A stretch of 64,000 nt of DNA from Candidatus Hydrogenedentota bacterium (GCA_013359265.1 JABWCD010000004.1:62001-126000); one strand, 5' to 3'; counted from the stretch's first letter, positions 53,437 to 62,707 are shown. Translations and numbers: made by a program. The notes: a model not told the origin generated them from the sequence alone.

Positions 53437-54294
53437 TCAACTCGAAGGAGCGATCCGCGTGGGTGTCGCGCGGCGCCGTTCCCGGAATTCTTTGAACAGG
53501 TATCCACCAACGAGCAGACCCAGAAACGCAACCGTGACCAGGCCGCCAATGCGTATGGCGGACATGACTACAAAGCCGTACGAACCACTCGCGGGGTCGT
53601 AGCGGTAGCACAGAAGCAGGATTTCGTCCGCAAGCGAACCAATCTTGCCGTCCGCGGCGTCGATTAGACCGAAACGAAGGTCGCGCGCGGGATACTCGAT
53701 TCCGTAGAAGTACCGCGATACCTTGCCCGCGGGCGTCAGGACCATGATCCCGCTCGCATGGGCGTATTGATCGACACTGGGCAAATACTGGTACTGGAAG
53801 CCAACCGCGTCCGCCAGCGCCCGCACGTTGTTCTCATCCTTGGTCGTCAAGAAGTGCCAACCCGATGCCCCGGCCGAGACCTTGTAGTGCTCAAGCATAT
53901 TCTTCTTCTTGAGAGCCGCAAGTTCATGGTTTTCGTCGGGATTGAAGCTTACCGTGATTACCTGGTATTCCTCGCCGATCGTGAACTCTAGATCGTTGAA
54001 TGCCTTGAGCATGCCCTGCATAATCTCGCCGCACAGCATTGGGCACTCGTAGTAGACCAGCGCCAACACGGTGGGCTTGCCCTGCGTCAGGTCCTTCAAC
54101 GCGACCACGTCTCCAGACTCGTCCACGAAAGTCAAATCCATGGGGACTTGGCCTTCGAGCTTCTGCACGATCTCGACCTTTGGCGGCTCCGGCGCCGTCA
54201 TTACCTGGGCGATCGACGGCACGCATAAACACAGAAACGCGGCGGCTAGTATCAGACCGGCCTTGCTGAGATGCGTTGTGCATGAGGCGTTCAT
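53437..54294 (-). CDS. SCO1/SenC copper chaperone for CuA
   Basis: 285 residues. Signal peptide (GLILAAAFLCLCVPSIA), thioredoxin-like domain with the copper site YECPMLCGEI and His in QYAHASGIMVLTP, and one C-terminal membrane helix (VTVAFLGLLVGGYLF) that tethers it. It delivers copper to the CuA site of the neighbouring subunit II. Start ATG 54294 gives the signal peptide; the frame extends upstream in the preceding gene. It follows the small membrane protein gene by eight bases. Confidence 0.93.
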   Translation of the reverse strand: MNASCTTHLSKAGLILAAAFLCLCVPSIAQVMTAPEPPKVEIVQKLEGQVPMDLTFVDESGDVVALKDLTQGKPTVLALVYYECPMLCGEIMQGMLKAFNDLEFTIGEEYQVITVSFNPDENHELAALKKKNMLEHYKVSAGASGWHFLTTKDENNVRALADAVGFQYQYLPSVDQYAHASGIMVLTPAGKVSRYFYGIEYPARDLRFGLIDAADGKIGSLADEILLLCYRYDPASGSYGFVVMSAIRIGGLVTVAFLGLLVGGYLFKEFRERRRATPTRIAPSS

Positions 54295-54302
54295 CGCGAA
54301 AC

Positions 54303-54761
54303 CTATAAACCTGCCGTCGCGGCAGGGGCGGCCGGCGCGCTCATTTGGCCCTGGCCGGGCACGTGGGCTTCCGGGCCGTGCGGGAGACCACGTTCGGCGA
54401 CAAGATCCATAGCGCGCGAAATCGGGATCTGTACGATCTGGGCCGGTTTGTCTATCCACGCGTAACGGTTCAACTTCGCCGCTTCGGATGCGTGCAGGGC
54501 CTTAATATCCACCTGAGGCCGCGGCTGGAGGAGCGGCAGCTCCGGCAGCGCACGTTGTTCCGCAACGGGCAACACCGCGACGGAGCCGCTGCTTGGCCGG
54601 CTTTCCCAAGCCTTCCATGCGACGAGCGCCGTAATCGCGCTCGCGATCGTGACGAGCGTCAGAATGATGAAATAGACGGCCAATGGCTTTCCCTGGACAT
54701 CCTTTACGTCATAGCCGGAAATGCCGTGCTCGTGAATGATGGGCTTTTCGTGCTTATGCAT
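54303..54761 (-). CDS. Single-helix membrane protein between actF and sco
   Basis: 152 residues. A His-rich start (HKHEKPIIHEHGISGYDVKD), one membrane helix (PLAVYFIILTLVTIASAITALVA) and an outer segment with Pro-rich linker and a helix KLNRYAWIDKPAQIVQIPISRAMDLVA. Proteins with this last motif are common next to act/cox genes and may be oxidase or complex III accessory subunits; I cannot name it. ATG 54761 is fixed by AAGGAGG nine bases upstream and overlaps the actF stop by eight bases. Confidence 0.8.
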   Translation of the reverse strand: MHKHEKPIIHEHGISGYDVKDVQGKPLAVYFIILTLVTIASAITALVAWKAWESRPSSGSVAVLPVAEQRALPELPLLQPRPQVDIKALHASEAAKLNRYAWIDKPAQIVQIPISRAMDLVAERGLPHGPEAHVPGQGQMSAPAAPAATAGL

Positions 54762-56010
54762 GTTCTGCGGCCTCCTTGTGCGCGAACGGTCCAAGGCCGA
54801 GAGACTCGTTCATTCGGTCGTCGTTCAGCGGAAGCAACGGATGTTTGTGTATGTTCCGTACGAACACATACACCCATATTCCGCCGATACCCGCCAGTGC
54901 GGCAAGGTTCATCACGAACGGGAATACGCCGTATCCCGCACCTTGCGGGTGGAACGCGGGAATTATGATCCAGAATACGTCAGTGATGCGCGCAATGAAA
55001 ACCCATTTTGCCATGAAGAGGAGCCCGCGGCGCGCGCGCTTGACCCGGCGCTGCAACAAGATAAACAGCGGCAGGAAGAAGTGGAAGACCATGAGCGCGA
55101 CCGAAACGATGGCGAAGAAGTTCCCCTGGCGGTGCAGGTACCACGGAATTTCTTCCGGCAAGTTGCCCGAATACGTGATCAGGAACTGGGAGAACTGGAT
55201 GTACGTCCACAGCACAACAAATCCGCACATCAGGCTGCCGATGTGGTGGAAGTAGTCCGTCCGAATGACGGGCGCATGCGGCTTGTCATCGGCAATCTTG
55301 TTCAGGATGATCACCGAAAACGCCAAGGTGGCTAGACCCTGTCCCACGATATAGAGAGGTCCATAGATCGTCGAAAACCATTCGGGTTCGAGCGACATCC
55401 CGAGATCGCACGCCGCAAACGTCATCGTCACCACGTAGACCACCAGTCCAGGGGCCGACGTGCGGCGGAATTTGCCGATGATGGTTTGATCGCCCGTGGC
55501 ATCGAGTTTCACGCTGAGGCCGGTCAAACGGCCCATCAGGAGAATCCACACCGCAAAATAGACTGCAATGCGCGCGATAAAGAAGCCCTGGCTGTACCAG
55601 GAAACGTGCAGGATGGGAACGATGAGCGATTCCGCCTTGTGATGACCGTGGTCGATGCCGTTCAGCGTCTCTACAGCGTTCGGCATCCAAGGGTAGAGAT
55701 ACTTCATACCTGCGAATAGGATCGGCAACGCGAGCACCGCGGTTAGAAGCAGGTTGCGCGCTCCGGCCTCGAGGATGCGCTGGATCATGAACCCCCATCT
55801 GCCGGAAACCATGTGGTGCAGCATCAGCGCGGAAAGGCAACCCAACGCCAGACCGTTCCAGAAAATGAAGCCATAGAGGTACGACTGGAAGAATCCGCCG
55901 ATTCCCACGACGGCGATTCCGCCAACCAATACGGCGATACCGATCGCACCGACAATGAGCGCGCTACGCTGGAGCGCGAGCAATCGCGGATTAGGTTCAG
56001 TGTGCTGCAT
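54754..56010 (-). CDS. actF: Alternative complex III subunit ActF
   Basis: 418 residues with about ten membrane helices, in the ActC/ActF-related quinol:cytochrome c oxidoreductase family. Marks: FIFWNGLALGCLSALMLHHMVSG, IVPILHVSWYSQGFFIARI, CDLGMSLEPEWFSTIYG and FVVLWTYIQFSQFLITYSGN. It is the second integral-membrane subunit and lies beside ActC in the complex. ATG 56010 follows GAGGGA; it overlaps actE by 14 bases. The longer frame toward 56199 is the actE gene read in another frame. Confidence 0.92.
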   Translation of the reverse strand: MQHTEPNPRLLALQRSALIVGAIGIAVLVGGIAVVGIGGFFQSYLYGFIFWNGLALGCLSALMLHHMVSGRWGFMIQRILEAGARNLLLTAVLALPILFAGMKYLYPWMPNAVETLNGIDHGHHKAESLIVPILHVSWYSQGFFIARIAVYFAVWILLMGRLTGLSVKLDATGDQTIIGKFRRTSAPGLVVYVVTMTFAACDLGMSLEPEWFSTIYGPLYIVGQGLATLAFSVIILNKIADDKPHAPVIRTDYFHHIGSLMCGFVVLWTYIQFSQFLITYSGNLPEEIPWYLHRQGNFFAIVSVALMVFHFFLPLFILLQRRVKRARRGLLFMAKWVFIARITDVFWIIIPAFHPQGAGYGVFPFVMNLAALAGIGGIWVYVFVRNIHKHPLLPLNDDRMNESLGLGPFAHKEAAEHA

Positions 56011-56650
56011 TCGTTCCCTCGTGCGTCGGCGCGGCCGTATCGATGGTCTGGGGTTGCTGGAGTTGTGTCTTCTCGTCCTCGGGCACGTCGGCAAGCGACG
56101 CATCCTGGCTGAGCTGGAGCGCGCGGATATACGCAGCGATCTTCCAGCGGTCTTCCGGTGTGACGCGCGACGCGTAGCTGTACATGACGCCGAAGCCATT
56201 TGTCATCACGTCGAAGAAGTATCCGGGCGCGGCCTCGCGCAAGCGCGGCTGATGGAAGTTTCCGGCCTGCTTCATTTCGCGCTGTACGATCATGCCGTTG
56301 CCGTCGCCAACCTGGCTGTGGCACGGCGCACAAAAAATATTGAATCGGTCTTGCCCGCGCAGGAGGACTTCCTTCGTGACAGGGAAAGGAAACGAGGTGG
56401 CATATTCGCCATTGATCTTACCGGTGTAGAAGAACTCGTCGGTGTGCGCGGCGTTGAACGGGACCGTCCCCTCGACGAACGTCAGATGTCCTCCGGCGAA
56501 CATCGGGACGTTTGGCATCTGCTCGAGTGGCTTGATGCGGCTGCCGTTCCACATGCCTTGATGGCATCCGGAAGCCCAGAGCACCGTGGCCGCCGCGAGC
56601 GCGAGATGCCGCGCGCGGACCGCATTTTGAATGTACGAAGTAAGTGACAT
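55997..56650 (-). CDS. actE: Alternative complex III monoheme cytochrome c ActE
   Basis: 217 residues. Lipoprotein-type leader ending LWASGC, then a cytochrome c domain with CAPCHSQVGDGNGM and a candidate axial Met in GVMYSYASRV. ActE accepts electrons from the ActA/ActB hemes and hands them to a carrier or to the oxidase. The C-terminal 35 residues are acidic and Gln-rich. ATG 56650 gives the leader; the ribosome site is weak. It lies 16 bases after actD. Confidence 0.92.
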   Translation of the reverse strand: MSLTSYIQNAVRARHLALAAATVLWASGCHQGMWNGSRIKPLEQMPNVPMFAGGHLTFVEGTVPFNAAHTDEFFYTGKINGEYATSFPFPVTKEVLLRGQDRFNIFCAPCHSQVGDGNGMIVQREMKQAGNFHQPRLREAAPGYFFDVMTNGFGVMYSYASRVTPEDRWKIAAYIRALQLSQDASLADVPEDEKTQLQQPQTIDTAAPTHEGTNAAH

Positions 56651-56666
56651 GTCGTTGTCCGAACCG

Positions 56667-57221
56667 TTATGCCTCAACCAGCACGACTTGTTTTGCGCCA
56701 AGGCCTTCGAGGAACGCCCTGGTCTCCGCTTCGTCGTAGCGGTCGTCGCCGCTCTCGACCGTCAAGAAAAAGCCGTCGCGCGTCGCCTTCTCGTTGAAGC
56801 GCGGAACATTAAACACGGGGTGGTACGGCATGGGCAGTCCGTTCAGCGCGAACATACCAATGAACGCGGATAAAGAGGCGAAGAGAATGCCGCACTCGAA
56901 CGTAATTGGGATGAACATCGGCCACGAAAACAAAGGACGTCCGCCGATCAGGAACGGATAGTGATACGTCAATGCGATAAACTGCATGCCGAACCCGGTC
57001 ATGGCGCCGATCACGCCTCCGATGAGTACGACGGTGGCGACGGCATTCTTCGGAAATCCTACCGCCTCGTCGAGGCCGTGTATCGGGAAGGGCGAGTAGG
57101 CCTCGATTTTGCGGTAGCCCGAATCGTACGCTTTCTGCGCGGCGTGCAAGACGTCGTCCGGCGAATCGAATTCCGCCATCAACCCGAACGGCTTCTCGTT
57201 TTCCTCGTGTTCCGTGTGCAT
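56667..57221 (-). CDS. actD: Alternative complex III subunit ActD (DUF3341)
   Basis: 184 residues: a cytoplasmic N-terminal alpha/beta segment FGLMAEFDSPDDVLHAAQKA, IEAYSPFPIHGLDEAVG, two membrane helices (VATVVLIGGVIGAMTGFG and FECGILFASLSAFIGMFAL), and a C-terminal ferredoxin-like region. This is the DUF3341 form of ActD, a structural subunit that holds ActC. It starts three bases after the actC stop. Confidence 0.94.
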   Translation of the reverse strand: MHTEHEENEKPFGLMAEFDSPDDVLHAAQKAYDSGYRKIEAYSPFPIHGLDEAVGFPKNAVATVVLIGGVIGAMTGFGMQFIALTYHYPFLIGGRPLFSWPMFIPITFECGILFASLSAFIGMFALNGLPMPYHPVFNVPRFNEKATRDGFFLTVESGDDRYDEAETRAFLEGLGAKQVVLVEA

Positions 57222-57224
57222 GGC

Positions 57225-58610
57225 TTAGTGCGCTTTGCCTTTGTGCTTCTGCTTCTCAAGCAGCATCTTCAACTCGAACGCGCTGATCATCGGGATAAAC
57301 CGGACGAACAGCAGGAACATGAATGTAAAGAACCCGAGTGTTCCAACAAAGGTGGCAACGTCCCACTGCGTGCCGTGGTAATTGCCCCAGTTCGTCGGCA
57401 GGAAGTCGCGTGCAAGGCTCGTGACGATAATGACGTACCGCTCGAGCCACATCCCGATGCTGACGATTACCGAAATGACGAACAGGGAAACGGTGCTCCT
57501 GCGCACGCGTTTGAACCACAGGAACTGCGGGACCAGCCCGTTGCAGAAGATGAGCGCCCAGTACGACCACGCGTAATAGCCCATCGAGCGGTGGACCATC
57601 ATGGCGCGCTCCCAGAAGCTGTTGCTGTACCACGCGAAGAACGCTTCCATCACGTAGCCGTAGAACACCACGAGGCCGGTGACCAGCATGACGATCGCCA
57701 TCAGGTCGATGTGCTTCATCGTGATGATGTCCTGGAGGTGGTACAGGCGGCGTATGGGGATCGCGAGAATCAGCACCATCGCGAAGCCCGCGTACACCGC
57801 GCCCGCGACGAAATACGGCGGAAAAATGGTCGTGTGCCAACCGGGAATGATGCCCACGGAGAAGTCGAAGGAGATGATGCTGTGTACGGACACGACGAGT
57901 GGCGTCGAGAGGCCCGCCAGCAGGAGGTAGGCCATTTCGTAGCGCGACCAGTGCCGCGCCGATCCGCGCCAGCCCAGAGAGAAAATCGCGAAGATGTATT
58001 TCGCGACTTTGTTCTTGGCGCGGTCGCGCATCGTCGCGAAGTCAGGCACGAGACCCGTATACCAAAAGAGCAAGGACACCGAGAAGTAGGTCGAGATCGC
58101 GAATACGTCCCACGCAAGCGGGCTTCGGAACTGCGGCCACAACGCCATCGAGTTGGGATAGGGGAGAATGAAGTACGCGACCCATGGGCGGCCCATGTGG
58201 ATGATGGGATACATTCCCGCGCACATGACCGCGAACAGCGTCATGGCTTCCGCGAATCGGTTGATGGAGGTGCGCCAATCCTGCATGAACAGGAGTAGAA
58301 TCGCGGAGATCAACGTTCCTGCGTGACCGATACCGATCCACCAGACAAAGTTGATGATGTCCCATCCCCAGCCGACGGGAATCCGGATACCCCAGATGCC
58401 AACCCCTTCGGCGAAAAGCTTGGTGAGCGCGATTAACAGCAGCATCACGCCAAGCGACGCCGGAAGGAACAGGATGAACCACGTCTTGGGGTGCGGCTTT
58501 ACGTCCACGATGTCGCTGACTTTGTCGGTCAGCGAGCCGTAGTCGTGGCCTGGCTCCAGCAGCGGGACCTGCGGGTCTATTTCGTGCAAACGTCTAGTGG
58601 TGTCCGCCAT
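57225..58610 (-). CDS. actC: Alternative complex III quinol-oxidising membrane subunit ActC (NrfD-like)
   Basis: 461 residues, ten helices, NrfD/PsrC family. Visible segments are NFVWWIGIGHAGTLISAILLL, HMGRPWVAYFILPYPN, SPLAWDVFAISTYFSVSLLFW and SFDFSVGIIPGWHTTIFPPYF. It holds the quinol site on the periplasmic side and may take part in proton transfer. ATG 58610 overlaps actB by 17 bases. A long frame on the opposite strand here is only a shadow of its codon bias. Confidence 0.96.
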   Translation of the reverse strand: MADTTRRLHEIDPQVPLLEPGHDYGSLTDKVSDIVDVKPHPKTWFILFLPASLGVMLLLIALTKLFAEGVGIWGIRIPVGWGWDIINFVWWIGIGHAGTLISAILLLFMQDWRTSINRFAEAMTLFAVMCAGMYPIIHMGRPWVAYFILPYPNSMALWPQFRSPLAWDVFAISTYFSVSLLFWYTGLVPDFATMRDRAKNKVAKYIFAIFSLGWRGSARHWSRYEMAYLLLAGLSTPLVVSVHSIISFDFSVGIIPGWHTTIFPPYFVAGAVYAGFAMVLILAIPIRRLYHLQDIITMKHIDLMAIVMLVTGLVVFYGYVMEAFFAWYSNSFWERAMMVHRSMGYYAWSYWALIFCNGLVPQFLWFKRVRRSTVSLFVISVIVSIGMWLERYVIIVTSLARDFLPTNWGNYHGTQWDVATFVGTLGFFTFMFLLFVRFIPMISAFELKMLLEKQKHKGKAH

Positions 58611-61600
58611 GCTCTGCTGGACCTTCCGATTCGGGTAATGCCGGGTTTGGATTGCGTAGCTTCGCGAGATACGTCGTGCGCGGGCGCGTGTTCAAATCGC
58701 CCAACAACGTGTAATTGCGCTTGCTCTTCTTCGATTGCGCGACGCGGCTTTCGGCGTCCTTCTGATCGCCGAACACGATTGCGCCCGAGGGGCACGCCTG
58801 CTGACACGCGGGCGTAATTTCGCCGTCGCGTATCGGGCGGTCCTCCTTCTTCGCGCCGATGCGCGCCAAATTGATGCGCTGGACGCAGTACGTACACTTC
58901 TCCATCACGCCACGCGTGCGGACAGTGACGTCCGGGTTGTACATCATCTGCAGGGTCGGCGTCTTCTGGTCGGAGAACTGGAAGAAATTGAATCGCCGCA
59001 CCTTGTACGGGCAGTTGTTCGAGCAGTACCGGGTGCCGACGCAACGGTTGTACACCATGTCGTTCAGCCCTTCCTGGCTGTGCATGGTCGCCGCAACGGG
59101 GCACACGACCTCGCAGGGCGCATTCTCGCACTGCATACACGGAACGGGCTGGTGGACAACCTGAACTTCGCCGTTGGGATCGCCCTTGTAGTACCGATCC
59201 ACGCGAATCCAGTGCATTTGGCGGCCCGCGATGACCTGCGCCTTGCCAACGACCGGAATGTTGTTCTCCGCCTGACACGAGATGGCGCACACGCCGCACC
59301 CCGTGCACTTGTTCATATCGAGCGTCATCGCCCACGAGTACCCCTCGTAGGGGTACGGGGGGAAAATTGTCTCCTTCGCGTCATGCGCGAAGGGAAGATG
59401 GTGAATCGAGTCAGGGTCTGTCTTAAACGTTTCGAGCGACGCCATGCGCGCGATCGGGCGCTGCTCTTCCGTCATCACCTGGTGCAGTTCGGTGCGTGCG
59501 AACTGCTCGCCTTTCCCGATGCGGGTGATTTTCGCGCCACCCGCGAACCACGGCGAATCCGACGTGCGGACGGCGTACGCGTTGAATCCCGTGCCGTCGC
59601 CGACGTGGCCTGCTCGTGTACGGCCGTAACCCAGGTGCAGTGTGGCGACATCGTCGGGGTGGCCCGGTTGAATCCAGACCTGCCCGCGCACCGCTCGGTT
59701 GCCGGACTCGACATTGACCTCGTCAAACAGTTCCACGCCAAGTTTCGCGGCAGTGTTAAACGAAAGGATTACTGCATTATCCCACGTTAATTTTGTCAGC
59801 GGCTTCGGAAGTTCCTGGAGCCAACCGTTGTTAGTCCACCTCCCATCGCCAATCGTGGGGTCTGGGCGGAACGAAAGCTCGATACCATCCGTTGTGGCAG
59901 GTTCCTGCGGCTTTGCGATGACGCCCGCGGCGACTTGGACCTGCTTGGGCTGGAATGTGGTATTTTCAACGACGCCTTTTGCAAGCGACTGACGCCAGAA
60001 CGGTTCAAAACCTTCCGTGCCGCGGTAGTCTTGCCAGTATTTGCGGACCAGGTCGTAGCTCGTACCGCCCTTGCCGAATAAGGCCGCCATTAATTCAATC
60101 GCCGCCTTTCCGTTGTACAGCGGCGCGATGAGCGGTTGGATCAAGGCGGCTGTACCGTCGAACGCGCGGCAATCCCCCCACGATTCGAGGTAGTGCGCCT
60201 CCGGCAAGTGCCAATGGCACAAATCCGAGGTCTCGTCCTGATACAAACCCATATGGATTCGGTGACTGACCTTCTGGAGTGCCGCTGCAAAGTTCAGGTC
60301 GGCCGGTGCATCGTAGACCGGATTCACGCCAACGATGACCAGTGTGCTCACGTTGCCCGCATCCATGTCGCTGACCAGCGCGCGCAAGGACGCCAACTGA
60401 TCGGTTGGATCGGCCTCGACCGGATCGGTGTAGACGACTGTTTTTCCCGCGTTGCCGAGCGACTCGTTTATCGCGTGAACAATCGTGTGGAGAATCGCAG
60501 GCTGGCTGCCGCCCGCGATCACGATGCTGGCACCCTTGTTGGATTGCAGGTCAGCGGCGATGGCGTCAACCAGGTGCGCATGCGCGGCATCGACGTCGGC
60601 GCCGGGTGCGTCTATTCCAAGTTTGCGCGCTACGGCACGTGCTACCGTTTCGACGTGCGAGGGCCGGACGTGCAGGAAATGATCGGCTATCGCGCCGGTC
60701 AGCGTGGGAGTGCTTTCGACGACATACAGCCGGTTCATTGCCGTGTCGCCTTCGGCGTCGCGACGCGCCGCAAAGTCCCTCGAATACCGTACGGAGCCGG
60801 GGTCGTCCGAGAGGAAGTTTGCGTCGAACGAAACGACAACATTCGCCAGGTCGAACTTGTACTGAATGCCGGCGGGCGCTCCAAATGCGGCGCTTGCGCC
60901 CGCGTTTACGTTGTCTCTATTGCACGGCTCGTACTGGTGCCAACGAGCCTGGGGGAACGCGGTCTGAAACGCTTTCAACTGCGCCGCAAGCGTGGGGGAG
61001 GTCACTGTGCCGGTGAGCACCCGGATTCCAGTGCCGCCTGCATCGATCAATCCCGGCCTTAATTTCTTGCCGGTCGCGTCTTTCTCGCCGTTAATGATGA
61101 CATCCATTTCGGCGACAAACGTTTCCCACGTTGTAATCGAACCGCGTCGGAGCGCGACATTCGATCGATCGGGATCATAGAGTGAGAGGATTGATGCCTG
61201 CGCGAAAATGTCGGTTGCGCCAAGGCTCGCGGGATGGTTCGGATTACCTTCGATCTTGACCGGGCGGCCCGTGTGGTTTTCCGCCAAAACGCCGAGCGCG
61301 TACCCGTGGTTTGGCATCGCGGTCGCGAAGTAGACCGGCGTTCCGGGCTGCATTTCGACCGATGGCTTCACGAACGGAATAATCCGCTCATCGGGTTGGC
61401 GCGAACAGGCCGCGGTCACGCCTGCTAGGGCAATCGACGCGCCCATGCACTTGAGGAAACTGCGGCGCTCGATGCCGCTCTGCAATTCCGACGCGCCCCG
61501 CGGAAACTCGCGGTGCATGATATCGACAAACGCGTCGGTTTCGGCAAACTCCTCGAGCGCGCGCCAATACTCCGGTCCGCGTTTGGCCGCGAGCCGCTCG

Positions 61601-61689
61601 CGCACGTCGCTTACCTTCACCGGTTCGGGCGAGACTATGAATTCTTCGTGTGTCACGGCTGATGTAATACCCGTCGTTCCTCTGCTCAC
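58594..61689 (-). CDS. actB: Alternative complex III iron-sulfur subunit ActB
   Basis: About 1031 residues. After a cytoplasmic-like start comes a Tat leader ERRSFLKCMGASIALAGVTAAC. The first 700 residues follow the molybdopterin oxidoreductase fold but, as known for ActB, without cofactor ligands. The last 300 form an FeS domain with four cysteine sets: CTGCGVCAISC, CMQCENAPCEVVC, CVGTRYCSNNC and CTYC...CQQACP. It carries electrons from ActC to ActA. The start is chosen as GTG 61689, which makes a GTGA overlap with actA; GTG 61656 is equally possible. Confidence 0.95.
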   Translation of the reverse strand: MSRGTTGITSAVTHEEFIVSPEPVKVSDVRERLAAKRGPEYWRALEEFAETDAFVDIMHREFPRGASELQSGIERRSFLKCMGASIALAGVTAACSRQPDERIIPFVKPSVEMQPGTPVYFATAMPNHGYALGVLAENHTGRPVKIEGNPNHPASLGATDIFAQASILSLYDPDRSNVALRRGSITTWETFVAEMDVIINGEKDATGKKLRPGLIDAGGTGIRVLTGTVTSPTLAAQLKAFQTAFPQARWHQYEPCNRDNVNAGASAAFGAPAGIQYKFDLANVVVSFDANFLSDDPGSVRYSRDFAARRDAEGDTAMNRLYVVESTPTLTGAIADHFLHVRPSHVETVARAVARKLGIDAPGADVDAAHAHLVDAIAADLQSNKGASIVIAGGSQPAILHTIVHAINESLGNAGKTVVYTDPVEADPTDQLASLRALVSDMDAGNVSTLVIVGVNPVYDAPADLNFAAALQKVSHRIHMGLYQDETSDLCHWHLPEAHYLESWGDCRAFDGTAALIQPLIAPLYNGKAAIELMAALFGKGGTSYDLVRKYWQDYRGTEGFEPFWRQSLAKGVVENTTFQPKQVQVAAGVIAKPQEPATTDGIELSFRPDPTIGDGRWTNNGWLQELPKPLTKLTWDNAVILSFNTAAKLGVELFDEVNVESGNRAVRGQVWIQPGHPDDVATLHLGYGRTRAGHVGDGTGFNAYAVRTSDSPWFAGGAKITRIGKGEQFARTELHQVMTEEQRPIARMASLETFKTDPDSIHHLPFAHDAKETIFPPYPYEGYSWAMTLDMNKCTGCGVCAISCQAENNIPVVGKAQVIAGRQMHWIRVDRYYKGDPNGEVQVVHQPVPCMQCENAPCEVVCPVAATMHSQEGLNDMVYNRCVGTRYCSNNCPYKVRRFNFFQFSDQKTPTLQMMYNPDVTVRTRGVMEKCTYCVQRINLARIGAKKEDRPIRDGEITPACQQACPSGAIVFGDQKDAESRVAQSKKSKRNYTLLGDLNTRPRTTYLAKLRNPNPALPESEGPAEHGGHH

Positions 61690-62351
61690 CGGTGGCACAC
61701 CGAGCAGTTGGTCAGTTGTCCCTTTTGAATTCCGTACTCTTTGACGAGCTGCGGTCCGATCTCCGCCTGCGTCGTACCATCGGCCGCGGGGGTCCACCGC
61801 ATGTCGAAGACCTTGTCCTTCGGCCGGATGAATTTTTCGGGGTACTCATGGCAGTTAATGCACCACCGCATGTGGAGCGTCTGCGCCTTCATCATCAGCG
61901 GCATGTCGTCGACTTGTCCGTGGCAGGTGACACACCCGATACCGCGGTTCACGTGGATGCTGTGGTTGAAGTAAACAAAGTCCGGAAGGTCGTTGAGCCG
62001 TACCCACTCGAGCGGTTTGCCCGTGTCCCAGCTTTCACGCACCGGCGCGAGCATGGGCGCCTCGGTCCACACCTGGGAATGGCACGTCATACACGTCTCG
62101 GTGGGGGGAATGCCTGCGAACGCACCGGTCTCAACTGTCGTGTGACAGTAGCGGCAGTCGATACCCATCGCTTGCACGTGGTGACGGTGGCTGAACGGTA
62201 CCACCTGCTCCTTGGCAACGTTCACGTTCGTGCCAAGGGGGGACCAGTAGAGGTGCATGGCCGCCGCGCCCCCAACGAGCACAAACAGCGCTCCACCGAT
62301 GATGGAGACCCGGGCGACCGTGTTCATACCGGACGGAAAAAGCTGAGCCAC
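61686..62351 (-). CDS. actA: Alternative complex III pentaheme cytochrome c ActA
   Basis: 221 residues with one N-terminal membrane helix (SIIGGALFVLVGGAAAMHLYW) and five heme sites: CRYCH, CMTCH, CVTCH, CINCH and CSVCH, the last ending at the stop. His residues for bis-His ligation are plentiful (FSHRHH, NHSIHVN). ActA receives electrons from ActB. The GTG start follows AGAGGT at seven bases. It is the first gene of the operon, with a leader of about 300 bases if the promoter at 62659-62686 is right. Confidence 0.96.
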   Translation of the reverse strand: MAQLFPSGMNTVARVSIIGGALFVLVGGAAAMHLYWSPLGTNVNVAKEQVVPFSHRHHVQAMGIDCRYCHTTVETGAFAGIPPTETCMTCHSQVWTEAPMLAPVRESWDTGKPLEWVRLNDLPDFVYFNHSIHVNRGIGCVTCHGQVDDMPLMMKAQTLHMRWCINCHEYPEKFIRPKDKVFDMRWTPAADGTTQAEIGPQLVKEYGIQKGQLTNCSVCHR

Positions 62352-62477
62352 GCGGTACCTCTTACCTTACTTCATCAAAAAATGGGTCGAAACCGGGCCC
62401 CGCAGGCAAGAGTACTCCCTACGGAATTCCTATCGACTCGTCAGTAGGCAGCCCAACCAGAAGCTGCCGTCACCATT

Positions 62478-62501
62478 CAATCGTGATTGTATTCACGATT
62501 G
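62478..62501. promoter_or_regulatory. Perfect dyad CAATCGTGA-N6-TCACGATTG in the act leader
   Basis: Nine-base arms at 62478-62486 and 62493-62501 around TTGTAT. The core CGTGA-N6-TCACG has the layout of CRP/FNR-family sites. It lies 127 bases upstream of the actA GTG, inside the proposed transcript; the same bases could also form a stem in RNA. A second dyad of the same form is at 62690-62707. Confidence 0.55.
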
Positions 62502-62658
62502 TGAACAACCGAACTCGCTCCCGTATGCCCGAGCCGGGCGCGCTTCGAATCCCCAGTACGAACCCCGTCGCGAAAAGGTGAAGCCTTCGGGAGGTCCCTT
62601 GCCGCACGGCGCCGAAGCAATGCTAGGGCCCCGTGTGCGCGGTCAAAAGACGCGAGAC

Positions 62659-62686
62659 TATATACCGGTCGGGATGCAAAAGTCAA
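62659..62686 (-). promoter_or_regulatory. Sigma-70 promoter of the act-cox operon
   Basis: On the minus strand TTGACT (62686-62681) and TATATA (62664-62659) are 16 bases apart, close to consensus. The start would be near 62652, giving a leader of about 300 bases to actA. The rest of 62352-62658 has no gene; a 69-codon frame there (62477-62686) has no ribosome site or family. Confidence 0.65.
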
Positions 62687-62689
62687 CTA

Positions 62690-62707
62690 TCGTGTGAAAG
62701 TTCACGA
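62690..62707. promoter_or_regulatory. CRP/FNR-like dyad TCGTGT-N6-TCACGA next to the act -35 box
   Basis: Half-sites match the 62481-62498 dyad at 11 of 12 positions and have the same N6 spacing. It sits three bases upstream of the -35 box, centred near -46 from the expected start, where an activator could touch RNA polymerase. The regulator is not in the window. Confidence 0.5.

Noticed and set aside
56961-58298. 445-codon open frame on the plus strand
   Set aside because: It lies opposite actC and has an Arg/His/Glu-rich composition typical of the reverse complement of GC-rich genes, with no family motif.
62477-62686. 69-codon minus-strand frame in the act leader
   Set aside because: No ribosome site, Arg/Ala-rich composition, and it would start upstream of the proposed promoter start.
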